Shown here one piece after another: positions 22,801-34,400 of a stretch of DNA of 64,000 bases. Every line of letters starts with the position of its first letter. Position 1 is the first letter of the stretch. The DNA lies in assembly GCA_016648135.1 (NCBI GenBank), contig JADDOH010024888.1:23387-87386 (forward strand). Reading direction: 5' to 3'. This DNA comes from Agrypnia vestita. Its lineage: Eukaryota; Arthropoda; Insecta; Trichoptera; Phryganeidae. The notes below the pieces were generated by a model. It saw only the letters and a list, made by a program, of their open reading frames with translations. It made no database searches and had not been told where the DNA came from. A program made the translations under genes and the position numbers.

Positions 22801-23970
22801 ACGAAGGAATGTCTAAAATAAAGTTCGTTTGCTGAATGTTGTGAAATTTCAACACGTGGAATAAAAACATCATTCTGAAGTGATTTAATAACGTCTTGTG
22901 TCTAAACTTTTTTTTTACGAACAATTATATATAAGTTAGTATATATACGGAATACATATTTTCGAATAATATTTAGACGTGTCTTGTTATACATGTCATT
23001 TTATTATAATTTTCGTCGCCACGACAGCAATGTTTGGAAAACAAAAATAAAGCGGTTTACGTCTTTGCTGTGTATGTAAACTACATACCTTTTCTGGTGC
23101 GCGGCGTGCTACTGTCTACAATAATAGATAATTGTGAAAATTAAGTTAAAAATTGAATGTTTAAAATTTCAAAAACGATATTAATGTGATTAAAACCTAC
23201 GTCTATGGACTCGGAGAAAATCTAATCCAAGTTAGAGGCTATTAGGTAATTGAATTAGTTTGTGGAAAAATATGATTATTTCACTTTTTTCAGTAAACTT
23301 ATCTTTGTATTACACACACGTTGAGTTATTTTTTTGTCACAACTGTAGTTTAGAGAAATGTAGTCATTATCATCGTTAGGTTAATTAATATCTGGTGATG
23401 AGATAGACACCACCTCTCGAAACTATAGTAGTAACTAAAGCTAAACTCAACATGTGTGTAGTGCAATGTTTTGTTTAGTTAAAAAAATTAAATAATCTAG
23501 TAACAGGGGGTTATCAAAATTATTGTATTTATTTAAATGTGTACAAATGCAAATATTTATACACATTTTACAGCTCTACATTTTTATGGTTTATTAATAA
23601 TAATATACACATGTCTTGTAGGTAGAAGCAAAAACTTTGGAGAGTTTTCCTCATTCAAATTTGAATAGACATTTTATACTATGAGTGAAATTTCAACAGT
23701 TCAGGTGATAAACGAGTTTAAAATTTGAATTAAAAAAATTATTTTTATCTTTCTTTGATATAACGTAAGACTATCACGAAAATAATTTAAATTAAAATTA
23801 AAAACTCAATCGCTTTAATACAAGTATCATACAATGATTATTTCCTTAATTGTTCATATTTCAACAAAGTGTTAATAATATTTTCTATACAAAATTGAAT
23901 GAGGAAGATTTCCTGGAAGTTTTTGCCACTATGCTGTGAGACACCTGTATTTTATATATAATTATTTTTT
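22801..23970. other. AT-rich spacer
   Basis: Nothing recognised. Confidence 0.5.
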
Positions 23971-23984
23971 GTTATATTTTTATA

Positions 23985-23988
23985 TATC

Positions 23989-24039
<51 letters not shown>

Positions 24040-24070
24040 TATATATATATTTTTTGTATATATATATTTT
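23985..24070 (+). repeat. (TA)n microsatellite
   Basis: About 80 bases of nearly pure TA, interrupted by ATTATATATATTATA. The translated frame over it is meaningless. Confidence 0.9.
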
Positions 24071-24159
24071 TACAGGCATCTTCCAAAAAGGCATATGCCG
24101 TTTGTGTACATTACAGTATATGATGAATATAAAAGCAGAGGCAAGGATATAAGATAGCG

Positions 24160-24996
24160 ATATTGCCATCGCTGAGCCTTTGCAGTACCCGTCAAAAATA
24201 CAGTACATAAAGGACTTAGCAAAGACGCGAATCGTTTCATGATCCGCCCAAAATCGCCAGCAGGGGAAATATTAAAAAAAATTCTGAAAAAGTCATTAAT
24301 TCTATTTCATGGGTGTCGGCTATAAATAAGAAAATTCTTATTCTTTAGGGACCGGCGTGTTAAAGTACCGACATTTTTGACTAGTATATAATATTTTACG
24401 ACTGGCTTGTTTGCCTTGCGATGTGATCTTATATGTATCAGATTATCGTGATACTTAAAATGTTAATTTTTTTGCAATATATAGTTGATGTAGAATTAAA
24501 CCTTAAAATACCCTTGAGTGAATATTAAATACCTTCAGACATTAATTTTGCTTTGATATAAGAATTCGTAGAATAGAGTATTATAAATTTATCGTCAAAC
24601 CCTCGAAGGCTTCTATTACGTACATAAAATTTTTGAAAATATTTCTATAGTTCCAGGAAAGTATGCAAGTTGAATAAACAAATTAATAAAGCAGGATATA
24701 TTTTATCATAAGCGCCATGCTTATAAAGGCCAGCAAAATAATCTGTATTTTGTGAAGGGCGAAAGAGCTTTGATTTATGGTAATTAAAGCGGAGTCGGAG
24801 TGGCCAGAAATCAGCTGACTTTGACTTCTTTTTTAATATTATCTTCTATTTTAATTAAACGAAATGGAGCGTTAGAAAATTTCGTAGCGTTTTTAATATC
24901 TTCTTCCATTTACCTCGAATTGGTTTTCACCTTTACCGGATGTCAAAAAGATCCCGGTACCTCTCACACGCCAAGCAAGTGTTTTGTCATCTTTTT
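24160..24996. other. spacer before the satellite
   Basis: A trace of the 1932-2500 repeat at 24337 (CTTATTCTTTAGGGACCGGC). The open frame 24800-25114 runs into the satellite and shows no family signature. Confidence 0.4.
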
Positions 24997-26065
24997 ATTC
25001 GGCATAAACTATTTCCCAATTTGGTTCTCTAAAAACCTCATTGAATTTCTGATCTGTCAAAATCAATTTAATTGTCCATCTCTATTATTCCTTCATTCAC
25101 GTCCAGCAAGTTGACAAACCACACTTCTGTATATTCGGTACGAACTATTTCCCAATATGGTTCTCTAAAAACCTCATTGAATTTCTGATCTGTCGAAATC
25201 AATTTAATTGTCCATCTCTATTATTCCTTCATTCACGTCCAGCAAGTTGACAAACCACACTTCTGTATATTCGGTACGAACTATTTCCCAATTTGGTTCT
25301 CTAAAAACCTCATTGAATTTCTGATCTGTCGAAATCAATTTAATTGTCCATCTCTATTATTCCTTCATTCACGTCCAGCAAGTTGACAAACCACACTTCT
25401 GTATATTCGGTACGAACTATTTCCCAATATGGTTCTCTAAAAACCTCATTGAATTTCTGATCTGTCGAAATCAATTTAATTGTCCATCTCTATTATTCCT
25501 TCATTCACGTCCAGCAAGTTGACAAACCACACTTCTGTATATTCGGTACGAACTATTTCCCAATTTGGTTCTCTAAAAACCTCATTGAATTTCTGATCTG
25601 TCGAAATCAATTTAATTGTCCATCTCTATTATTCCTTCATTCACGTCCAGCAAGTTGACAAACCACACTTCTGTATATTCGGTACGAACTATTTCCCAAT
25701 TTTGTTCTCTAAAAACCTCATTGAATTTCTGATCTGTCGAAATCAATTTAATTGTCCATCTCTATTATTCCTTCATTCACGTCCAGCAAGTTGACAAACC
25801 ACACTTCTGTATATTCGGTACGAACTATTTCCCAATTTGGTTCTCTAAAAACCTCATTGAATTTCTGATCTGTCGAAATCAATTTAATTCTCCATCTCTA
25901 TTATTCCTTCATTCACGTCCAGCAAGTTGACAAACCACACTTTTGTATATTCGGTACGAACTATTTCCCAATATGGTTCTCTAAAAACCTCATTGAATTT
26001 CTGATCTGTCGAATCTGTCCATCTCTATCATTCCTTATACATATTCACGTCTCAGCAAGTCGACA
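24997..26065 (+). repeat. 136-bp tandem satellite, about 7.7 copies
   Basis: The phase marker CACACTTCTGTATATTCGG (one copy with TTTTG for TTCTG) recurs at 25120, 25256, 25392, 25528, 25664, 25800 and 25936, exactly 136 bases apart. Copies are nearly identical. The first and last are diverged at the array edges, and the last carries a deletion (about 26010). A TTT/TAT difference in TTTCCCAATxTGG alternates over the first five copies, hinting at a 272-bp higher-order unit. Confidence 0.95.
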
Positions 26066-27160
26066 AGACACATTCCCTCTATCATATTCCCGTTGCCCGC
26101 ACCAACTCTGGATTGCACTCACCCGAAGATATGCCGAGCTTATAACAAGTTATACACCGACACCGATTAAAATTTTAATGTTGTTAATTTAATTATAAAT
26201 TTTGATTTAAAATATATGCAAACTCATTTATTCAAATCACATTGCCTCCTCGCGGGAGATCAGGATACAATTTTGCGGCAGATGTATTTTTAACTTAATT
26301 GAATTTTTGAATATTTTTTCGAAATCGAAAACTATATGTGGTGGTCCGGAGTCGTCGCGACTCCACCAATCAGGGGCTTGGTACGGCTAACCCAGTCCCG
26401 GTCGCCGATAGATACAACCACTCTGTCGCTGGCCACCGTAGCAACCGCCAGGCATATTTCTGTACTCAACACCACGTCTGTATTTATTTCGAATAAATAG
26501 GTACTGCAGTTAACCGTGAATATTATTTGCATAAAATAAGTCAGAAATATTGAAAAGAAATTCGTGCGTGTACCTACTCATGCGCTCGCGGTAAAAGTTA
26601 TACTTCGACAATTCGATAAATCTTCGAGTAACAATTGCCTAAAGACTTAATTTAGTGAATGTGGAGAAGAATGAGAGCTACTTTACGTAATAAAGAACAG
26701 TTCATAAAAAATAGTTTTTTTTAATTTCTCACAATTTTCCTATATATTCTAGGATATGCTACATTATACAACAAGGGTGAATAAACAAAAGAGAACGCAT
26801 ATGTATTATTTTTTATATATTTTTTTTAATTTTTATTTTATTTTATAGTTTTTATTTTAATATAATTAATTCGTTAAAAAATTCATAGGGGTAAAATTTA
26901 GGTAAATATTTTAATTTGGTACTGTGGACTCACCCGTGCGTAGCTCAGATAGTAGAGTTCTCGCTTAGCGTGTGAGAAGTAGCAGCATAGATAAAATCTA
27001 TTTTTATTTTTTATGCGTCCTTTAGAATGATATATTATATTTTATAATAAAAATAAATATTATTTAAATTATGTTTGTGATTTTTCACGAGTGTGCGGCG
27101 AGTAGTTATGTGTATAATTATGTATATGTACATGCATGTACTTATATTTTTGACGGCCTA
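26066..27160. other. spacer with a small GC-rich patch
   Basis: 26335-26480 is GC-rich (GGTCCGGAGTCGTCGCGACTCC contains an inverted GGAGTCG/CGACTCC pair) with a 66-codon minus frame of unknown character. The remainder is AT-rich. A tRNA-like phrase at about 26939 lacks a B box. Confidence 0.4.
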
Positions 27161-27164
27161 AGGA

Positions 27165-27245
27165 GAACCGGAGATAACTAAGTCAGTTAGTCACTGCGTT
27201 GTTGTACTGCGTGATCGGGATTCCATTCCCGCTCCAGCCGTGTGT
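27165..27245 (+). repeat. possible tRNA-derived SINE head, family B
   Basis: AACTAAGTCAGTTAGTCACTG and GATCGGGATTCCATTCCCGC resemble A and B boxes, ending CTCCAGCCG like the piece at 14290-14400. No poly-A or target duplication was identified. Confidence 0.3.
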
Positions 27246-27629
27246 ATAATTTTTTTTATTATTATTATATTTAGATATTACTGGAACAGTAAATAATAAT
27301 CAAGTGCATTTCGTGGTCCCGCATATTCGCTACATGATTTCGCTACATGCCCCGCTACATGCTTTCGCTACATGCGCACGCTGCGAGTGCGTAACTTCCG
27401 TTACAATGAAATTTTACCCTGAATACACCAAAAGAAGATAATTTCAAAAATTGCAAACTTTTATGTTGAGATTTCACCCAAAGTGTAAAGAATATTTTTA
27501 AGGACGTTTTTGAGAAAAACAAAGAAAAATATCAGTTTTGTGACACATTATACCTGAAAAGCTTACCAAAAAAATATATCAAATGTTAAAAAAAACTTTT
27601 GATAGTTTAACTACCGTTCGCGTGTTAAT

Positions 27630-27960
27630 GAATTAGATCCGTTCTGCTTGTGATGTATGTACGTAATAATAATCTGTTTGCTCACTGTTCGTTGAGTCGA
27701 TCAGACGAGCTCGCCATTGTGCCCGGACAATCCGTAAATTACTCGACTCATTACCATCACATTGTTGATAAAAACAGTAAACAAAATGGCGGGCTTTTAC
27801 TGTGACAGCCCGCGTAAATAACGTTTTCCATAGATAATGAACATAAAGCGCGGAAGTTTTTTACTGCCTCCGCTGGCGTAGGTACGGCGCCCGCCGCCAG
27901 AGCGCTGGGCGAGTGAAATGTAAACCGATAAATGGTAACTTTTTATTTGCGTGTAATAAA
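27630..27960. promoter_or_regulatory. CpG-rich island
   Basis: CGATCAGACGAGCTCGCC, GGCGGGCTTTTACTGTGACAG and GCGCCCGCCGCCAGAGCGC form a GC peak within AT-rich DNA. No family-like frame. Candidate cis-regulatory or first-exon sequence. Confidence 0.3.
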
Positions 27961-27999
27961 ATTAAGGATGATGTAAACAATGGACGGCGTAAATAGGCG

Positions 28000-29230
28000 G
28001 AAAAGTAAGTACTTACCTATACAACAGACGGCTGGTTTTGGAATGGGATCTGTTTTGTGCTTCTTTGTACATTATAATTTATAAATTGTATCAATATTTA
28101 ACATTTAAGGTTATCAGTGTAATCACATTTATTGCGTGAATTTGTTACAGCTGATTATAATCTCGTAGAATACGTGTCTTATATTGAAAAAAATATGCAT
28201 ACTTTCCATTAAAAAATTGCGGCAAAAATGTGTATATTTTAATATTTACTGTAATATATCTATTGGTTTGGATAAATTAGAAAGAATTTTATTCATTAAT
28301 TATCGCCGTAGTGGGCTTTTAAAGTACAACAAAGTTACAAGGATTTTTATATACCTAACATAAAACACAATTGAAAATAAATATTTAAAAAATAAATAGT
28401 AGAAATAAAACATTTAAGAGAAATGAGCAATATACATATAAACATTGATTATTACAAAAGCAAATAGTAATAATTAGAAATCTTTATCAAATTAATAATA
28501 AAGTAAAATAAAGATAATTAAACCAATATACCTACCAGATAAATAAGATAAGAAGACAAAATAAACAAAAAAAATTAAAAATATGGAATTAAAACATATT
28601 TAAACCAAAATGAACAATAATTAGGTCACTTAGAAATAAAAAAATATATAATTCATGGGGAACAAAACATAAATAAAAATTTAGTCCATTAAACTGTAAT
28701 TGGTTCTACTGGCATATTCTAAGTCTAAAAATTATTTAATTCGGGTATGCTCCTACAACGAAAAATATCTACAAATTTCGAGAATTTAATTAAATATATC
28801 CAAACAAATGGATATACAGTGTTCACCTAGCGAATAGCAAACTAATGTCGACATTTCTTGGACTAAGTATACATAATTCGTATGCAGATAGTTTAATATT
28901 CACATGGCTACAGTGAGGAGAAAAAAGGATTAAGACGGTGGCGTGAATTAAGTAAAGTACTTGCTTTAGGTACAGATTACAACGTGCACGATTACCTACG
29001 ATAAGAAAATTCAAACTTTTTTTAAAAGAATAAAAATGACTTTGATATAGAAAATACGACTATGAAAAAAGAGTATATAAATGATTTTCAAATTAAATGA
29101 TTTAAATTCCCGCCAAAACACTCCATTCACCAGTCAGATAGACAGAAAGACAACAAATTGTAATATTTTCATCGCTATTTTTAATATGTGAAATTTCCCT
29201 ATTCGTAAACGAATTGGAAAATATTGTGAA
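28000..29230. other. AT-rich spacer
   Basis: Very AT-rich, especially 28320-28720 (A-runs and ATAAATAAA). No element or gene recognised. Confidence 0.5.
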
Positions 29231-29239
29231 ATAAGAATA

Positions 29240-29480
29240 TAGTGAATGATGTCGTCCAGGTCAGTGACCCCGTGTAATACGCGCGGCTAGCCTGCGGCGT
29301 GGCTCTGCCGGTTCGGTGTGCAACCTTTGACGACGCGCGACACGTCACCGGTTTGGAGTTGATCCGATAGATGTCACACTGTGTCAGCTCGCTACAAAGA
29401 CTTGGAGGACGGGGAACACGTGACTTGTGGGGCAGCTGTCACGTGGGGGGAGGGGTGAAGGTCATTGAAATTCGTTATAA
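29240..29480. promoter_or_regulatory. GC-rich candidate enhancer or promoter with nuclear-receptor and E-box sites
   Basis: A sharply bounded GC-rich island. It contains a perfect IR1 nuclear-receptor site at 29258-29270, two CACGTG E-boxes (29417-29422 and 29440-29445), a CAGCTG E-box between them (29433-29438) and TGAAGGTCA (29456-29464), the extended half-site used by FTZ-F1/ERR-type monomeric receptors. In insects EcR/USP binds IR1 sites and bHLH-PAS or Myc-type factors bind CACGTG; use here is inferred from the clustering. Confidence 0.4.
29258..29270. promoter_or_regulatory. IR1 ecdysone-response-type element
   Basis: AGGTCAGTGACCC: two AGGTCA-type half-sites as an inverted repeat with a one-base spacer, a perfect fit to the EcR/USP consensus. 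The chance expectation in AT-rich DNA is low, but binding is untested. Confidence 0.45.
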
Positions 29481-29721
29481 CGGTTAATACGTCACATATA
29501 TTAATAAAGTGGTAATGCAAAGTCAAAGTCAAGTCAAAAAATTAATTAATATTAAAAGGAAAATTGCTTCATACACTAGTCAAAAAATAAAATATAGATG
29601 TCTCATTTTCCAGCGGCGATCTATAATTATTAAGTTCATGGATTACTAGAACTGGAACATGGAAGTACTGTAATTTTAAAAACATAGTTGGCGATAGCGT
29701 AATTGTTAACATAAAATTATA

Positions 29722-29747
29722 ATGTGTGGATGTTAATGCATCCACAC
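29722..29747. repeat. small hairpin related to MITE family 2
   Basis: TGTGTGGATG, a short loop, and CATCCACACA pair perfectly. GTGTGGATG is also a hallmark of MITE family 2, so this may be a residual piece of it. Confidence 0.6.
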
Positions 29748-29819
29748 ACTTACAGTTTGTATTTTTTGATAATATTATTTTTTTATAAATAAATAAAGAA
29801 ATTGCGTTAAGTTCTGGAG

Positions 29820-30010
29820 AAAAAACAGTGGATGGACTTTTGCGGCCCGAACCTTGTGGCACCGCCCTTTACACGATGCCGCATGGGAAGGGCCATTAGT
29901 GAAAAAATTGCCAACCTGGCGACATATGAGTAGGATGGATATGGGAGCTTTCGCTCATAATGCGGTCCCGGGAATGCGGTGGGTGTCCATTCATTCACTG
30001 TGGATGTTAA
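29820..30010. other. unexplained GC-rich block
   Basis: GC-rich DNA (GCGGCCCGAACC, GATGCCGCATGGGAAGGGCC, GGTCCCGGGAATGCGGTGGG) between AT-rich segments and flanked on both sides by GTGGATGTTAA-like words. A 74-codon minus frame crosses it; I do not recognise the protein. It could be an exon, an island or cargo inside an element. Confidence 0.3.
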
Positions 30011-30099
30011 TACAATTGTTAACATCGACACGTTATCATTTATTTTTTAAATTTGCATATACCTACTTATTATATATTCTTTATATTTTCTTTAATATA

Positions 30100-30430
30100 T
30101 TTAAAAGAACTATGCTACAGCCATCCATGGTCGAAAATTAGTAATTACCATGACATTGTAGGTATATGTATACGTTTACATATAAATGTCATGGGAAATA
30201 TAGAGGTATCATTACCAACTGTGATATATGGATGTTCAACTTAATAAAAAATGATAATGTGTGGATGTTCTTACAATGGAATTGGTGAACGTTGGCTTGT
30301 GTAAAGTGATCACGTAAGCCGGCTAATACAGATCTTAAGCCCTGTGGCCGCCCTACTAAGATTTCCATACATGTTTCCCATTAATACCTCCCTCTCTATG
30401 AGACTTCTATAACTAATCTTAATTAATGAT
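30100..30430 (+). mobile_element. foldback MITE family 2, copy
   Basis: Carries AAATATAGAGGTATCATTACC, GATAATGTGTGGATGTTCTT, GATCACGTAAGCC and ATGAGACTTCTATAA in the same order as 35860-36190. Non-coding. Confidence 0.75.
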
Positions 30431-30787
30431 TATATCAGTATTGTAAAGACAAATCTTCGATTTTTGCGACCCACACCCTTACCGGAAATAAGAGAAAGAA
30501 AACTCACCGTTTTAACATTCCGTCGGTGTTCCAGATATTTCACATTGTCTATCAACAAAGGGTCCTTTTATTAAGCGCATTATGGTACAGATCGTTGGAC
30601 GACATCATGATTTATATCACGGAGATCCCGCATTCCTACACCCTTTCATTTCTTCTTCATCTCCCATATATTATTTCAGCTTATGCATTTTCTCACCTCA
30701 ATATGGATCGCAGCCTCCCGAGCGGAATAATTCTTTATTACTTCATTTTTATATTTCTTCCCATTTAGATTACGTTTAGCCCGAGGT

Positions 30788-31045
30788 ATACAGGGTATAA
30801 CAAAGCTAGCCCACAACACTTTTTACGTAAATTCCTGCCTTAATTATGAGTTGAAAGTGTTCATGCAACCATGACCTAATATTAATAGGAAGTATACGAG
30901 ATGAAATTTTGCATTTTTGAAAAATATTTTTAAATTTATATTTTTTAAGACGTTGAACTATCATGACAGTAACTTAGGAATATCGTATTTGAAAAATTCA
31001 TTCGCTTCAATACAGATCAAATGAAATAATAAAAACCCTCCGAGC
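30788..31045. mobile_element. foldback MITE family 1, half copy
   Basis: Starts TACAGGGTATAACAAAGCTAGC and follows the family through TTAATTATGAGTTGAAAGTG and ACTATCATGACAGTAACTTA to the family's central hinge, then stops. The mirror half is missing. Confidence 0.75.
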
Positions 31046-31881
31046 GAGCCTACAGTAGTCGCATATGATGTGTAACATTTGACATCTCACAATTAAATAT
31101 ATCATTTGAGCACCTACAGAAATAAATATCAACATTAAAATAAGCTATATATTTATTAAATAGTAAATACAAGTAAAGAAAATATATGTGTATTTATTTA
31201 TTATTGAATTTTGCCGGAACAGGTAGGTAACGTATATCTACATACGCATTTTTATTTAGAAATGTGTTTGGTGAATTATATGTTTTTATTTATTATCGTA
31301 GATAGCGGTAGTATGCCGCTATACATATTGTATGAAAATTTTGAATAAATATTTAAAAATAATCACAAAAATTAGATAAAATTTGAGAATGTTAATAATT
31401 AAGGGTAGTTATTGTTTACATTAATGTAAAAAATATTAATCATTTATTGGGTTGTTTCGAAGATGTAAGCCAAAATATATCAAAGTTACAACATCCACAC
31501 GCTTGACACCAGACGCGCAACATATATAAAAAATCAGAAGCGTTGAATGTTGGAAGTGTGCGTCTTCGCTGTGATAGCACTTGCTGGACATTGATTTGTT
31601 TATAACGATAATTTATTTTCATCGCGCGCGCTCATTGGTCAAATGAAATTGCGCGCGCTTCCACGGCATCTTATTTCCTTTTATACATTTTCGTCCTTTT
31701 TTACGAAAACACTGCCACAGATTGCAGGAAAGCGAGAGGAAAGATGTTACACATCAAAAATCTACTTGAAATTTCTACAAGATTTTCGAATCATAATTAT
31801 TTCGACTCAGAACAAGTCTCGCGGCCAAGGCTCATAGTGCGCTGTAGCGCCAATGATGATGAATGATTACATTAAACATAT
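31046..31881. other. spacer
   Basis: AT-rich except for a GCGCGC-containing patch at 31622-31665 (ATCGCGCGCGCTCATTGGTC against GAAATTGCGCGCGC). No gene recognised. Confidence 0.4.
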
Positions 31882-32398
31882 ACAGGATGTAATAGAGCTA
31901 CTTTACAAGTTCTTTGTTTACAGATTCCTGCCTTGATTGTGAGTAGAAAATATTCAAGCAATCATGACCTAATAATATCAATAATCGTAGAGTTATGCAA
32001 TATCAAACTTTGATTTTTTTTTCAATATTTTTGACTTTTTTTTTTACAAAACTTTGAACTTTAATTAGAGTAATTTAGATCATTTACGAAAAAATCATTC
32101 GTTTCAATACAAATTAAATAAAATGATAAAAACCCTGCAGAAATTACAAATGAAATGTTTTCCAATTGGAATTGGAAGGTTTTTTATTATTTTATTTGAC
32201 TTTTATTAGAGGGAATGAATTTTTCATCAATTACTGTAATGATAGTCTAACGTTTTACAAAAAAAGTCAGAAATATTAAAATAAAAATACAAACTTCTAT
32301 GTTATATCAGGTCATGGCTGTTGTTGCTTGAACATTTTCGACTTACAATTAAAGCAAGAATCTACCTATAAACTATTGTGGACTAGCTCTGTTATGAC
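31882..32398. mobile_element. foldback MITE family 1, copy 3
   Basis: Inverted halves: TACAGGATGTAATAGAGCTA at the left and GACTAGCTCTGTTATGAC at the right. Inside is the family hinge AATTGGAATTGGAAGG at about 32165. Same family as 19705 and 49874. Non-coding. Confidence 0.85.
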
Positions 32399-33112
32399 AA
32401 TGCCCCCCACTTTTAAATACGTGAATTAAATACTCGTAGATCACAAATCATAAGTTGTTCATGTTATCTATGAATATGGAGGAAATAGTTGGTCATAAAA
32501 TGTTGTCTAAAGTACCCATTAAATTTATTTTTTATGTTATTTTTGACTTGTTATTATATATTTAAAAATAATTTATTTAAATGTAGTGTTTGATACCCTT
32601 TTACACCAGTATGCATTTTCTACCTCGGTTCTAACTCTTTTATCTTGTTTTTTATTATATTTGTAATCATTCTGTTTCTATGTGTCTAAAATATTAATAA
32701 ATATAACAAATGATTAACAAAAATATAATCAATATTGGAATGAATTCATATCACATGATGGAAATGACACTGTGAGCTGAAAATAGTCGCATTCATTTAG
32801 AAATTCTAGACGGAATAAGGATTATAAATATAAAGAACCAAAGCTCACCATTTGAGAACTTTTGGGGATTTGCATAAAGATTTTTCGGTTTATAATTAAA
32901 ATAACACTTTATTTGCTGTAAAAAGTTATTTATTATTTTTCAAAACATTTCGATGACAAAATATAACAATAAAAGTGACAACAAAAATATAGTCACAATG
33001 AAACCGATTACAAATGTTCGCCGCATGCGTGAATCACAATTTGTCAACCCACCGAAGGCTAACATTGTATACAGTGAGTTCAAATCGCAAATTGAAATTA
33101 ATTACATTAAAA
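32399..33112. other. AT-rich spacer
   Basis: Nothing recognised. This stretch lies just outside mariner copy B, so whether it is mirrored beyond 64,000 would show how far the palindrome extends. Confidence 0.45.
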
Positions 33113-33114
33113 TA

Positions 33115-34398
33115 TTAGGTCCTTACATATGAAATTGACGTTTAGTATGGGAGGAACAGAAAGCCGATTTTTTTTATTATAATATATTTATTTAATCAAA
33201 GTATGTACCATTGCTATCTATGCACTTTTGCCATCTCATAGGTAGTTCATCGATCCCTTTACTTAAAAAACCATTCGGACGGGAATCGATAAAATCTTTG
33301 AAGGCGGTTTGGACTGCCCCATCGGAGTTGAATTTTTTCCTTTGCAAGAAGTTATCCAAATTTCGAAAAAAATTGTAATCTATTGGGGCAAGGTCCGGAG
33401 AGTACGGTGGATGTCTTAGACATTCCAAGTGAAGCTCCTCTAATTTGGTAGCCGTCTGTTGTGCAGTGTGTGGTCTAGCGTTATCATGAAGCAGCAGTGG
33501 CCTAGAGCGATTAACCAGCCTCGGTTGTTTAGCAGCTAGCTTTTCCATCATGGTTTGCAGTTGCTGACAATAGACATCTGCCGTAATCGTCTGGCCAGAT
33601 TTAAGAAAGCTGTAGTGAACGACACCAGCACTAGTCCACCAAACGCTCACAAGTAACTTTTTTGGAGTCAATTTTCGCTTGGGGCATGGTTTGGCTGGTT
33701 CGGCAGGGTTCAGCCATTGCGATGAGCGCTTCCGATTATCGTACAGGATCCACTTTTCATCACAGGTAATGATTCGATTTAAAATCCCTTCATTATTGTA
33801 CCGGTTGAGTAATGCAACGCAGCAGTCAACGCGCGTTTATTGATTTGCTTCACTCAATTCGTGAGGTACCCACCTTTCAAGCTTTTTCACCTTACCAATT
33901 TGCTTCAAGTGGATTAAAACAGTTTTATCACTAACACCGCAGCCTGCAGCTAACTCGGATGTGGTTTGCGATGGATCCGCTTCCACAATAGCCTTCAATT
34001 CTTCATTATCAACTTTGGTCTCCGGCCGTCCACGGGGCTTGTTCTGCAGGTCGAAATTTCCAGAACGAAAACGTTGGAACCAAAAACGCACTGTGTTTTC
34101 TTTTGCGGCACCGTCGCCATACACATCATTAATCCTTCGAGCCGTTTCTGCAGCCTGGTGCTACGGTGGAACTCGTACTCGTAAATAACGCGATATTTCA
34201 AGTTTTTCATTTTGTAAACTGAGTGACGCAAAGAAAAAAACAATTGAGGAAAAAACAAATGAATTATAATTTTCAAAACACAAATACATGAGTAAATAGC
34301 TGTATAAATTTGGATTTGGAATTCCTAACCAAAGAGAAGATATTTGAGATCAAATTTGCCAGTACGGCAAAACGTGAATTTCATATGTAAGGACCTAA
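33115..34398 (-). mobile_element. mariner element, copy B, full length (1284 bp)
   Basis: Both termini are visible: TTAGGTCCTTACATATGAAA from 33115 and the inverted terminus ending at 34398. TA dinucleotides flank it at 33113-33114 and 34399-34400. It is the left-arm partner of copy D (63757); their outer flanks match for at least 340 bases, so the insertion predates the inverted duplication. Confidence 0.97.
33192..34210 (-). pseudogene. mariner transposase, frameshift and nonsense
   Basis: Reads from ATG (34208-34210) to TAA at 33192 with helix-turn-helix, WVPHEL, and the three catalytic Asp motifs (TCDEKW, HDNARPH, YSPDLAPIDY; DD34D spacing retained). A one-base loss near 34155 shifts the frame after EFHRS, and a CAA-to-TAA change at 33837-33839 truncates the protein just after WVPHELSEANQ. 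The catalytic half is otherwise open. Inactive as written. Confidence 0.93.
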
Positions 34399-34400
34399 TA

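Noticed and set aside
23936..24208. Opposing 73- and 78-codon frames rich in Ile and Tyr
   Set aside because: They are translations of a (TA)n microsatellite.
24800..25114. 104-codon frame with hydrophobic start
   Set aside because: It runs into the 136-bp satellite and has no family resemblance; composition explains it.
25000..26030. CRISPR-like regular repetition
   Set aside because: Head-to-tail tandem satellite in eukaryotic DNA without unique spacers.
26935..27000. tRNA-like phrase GTAGCTCAGATAGTAGAG
   Set aside because: It fits an A box, but no B box, acceptor stem or T arm follows within tRNA length; not called as a tRNA gene.
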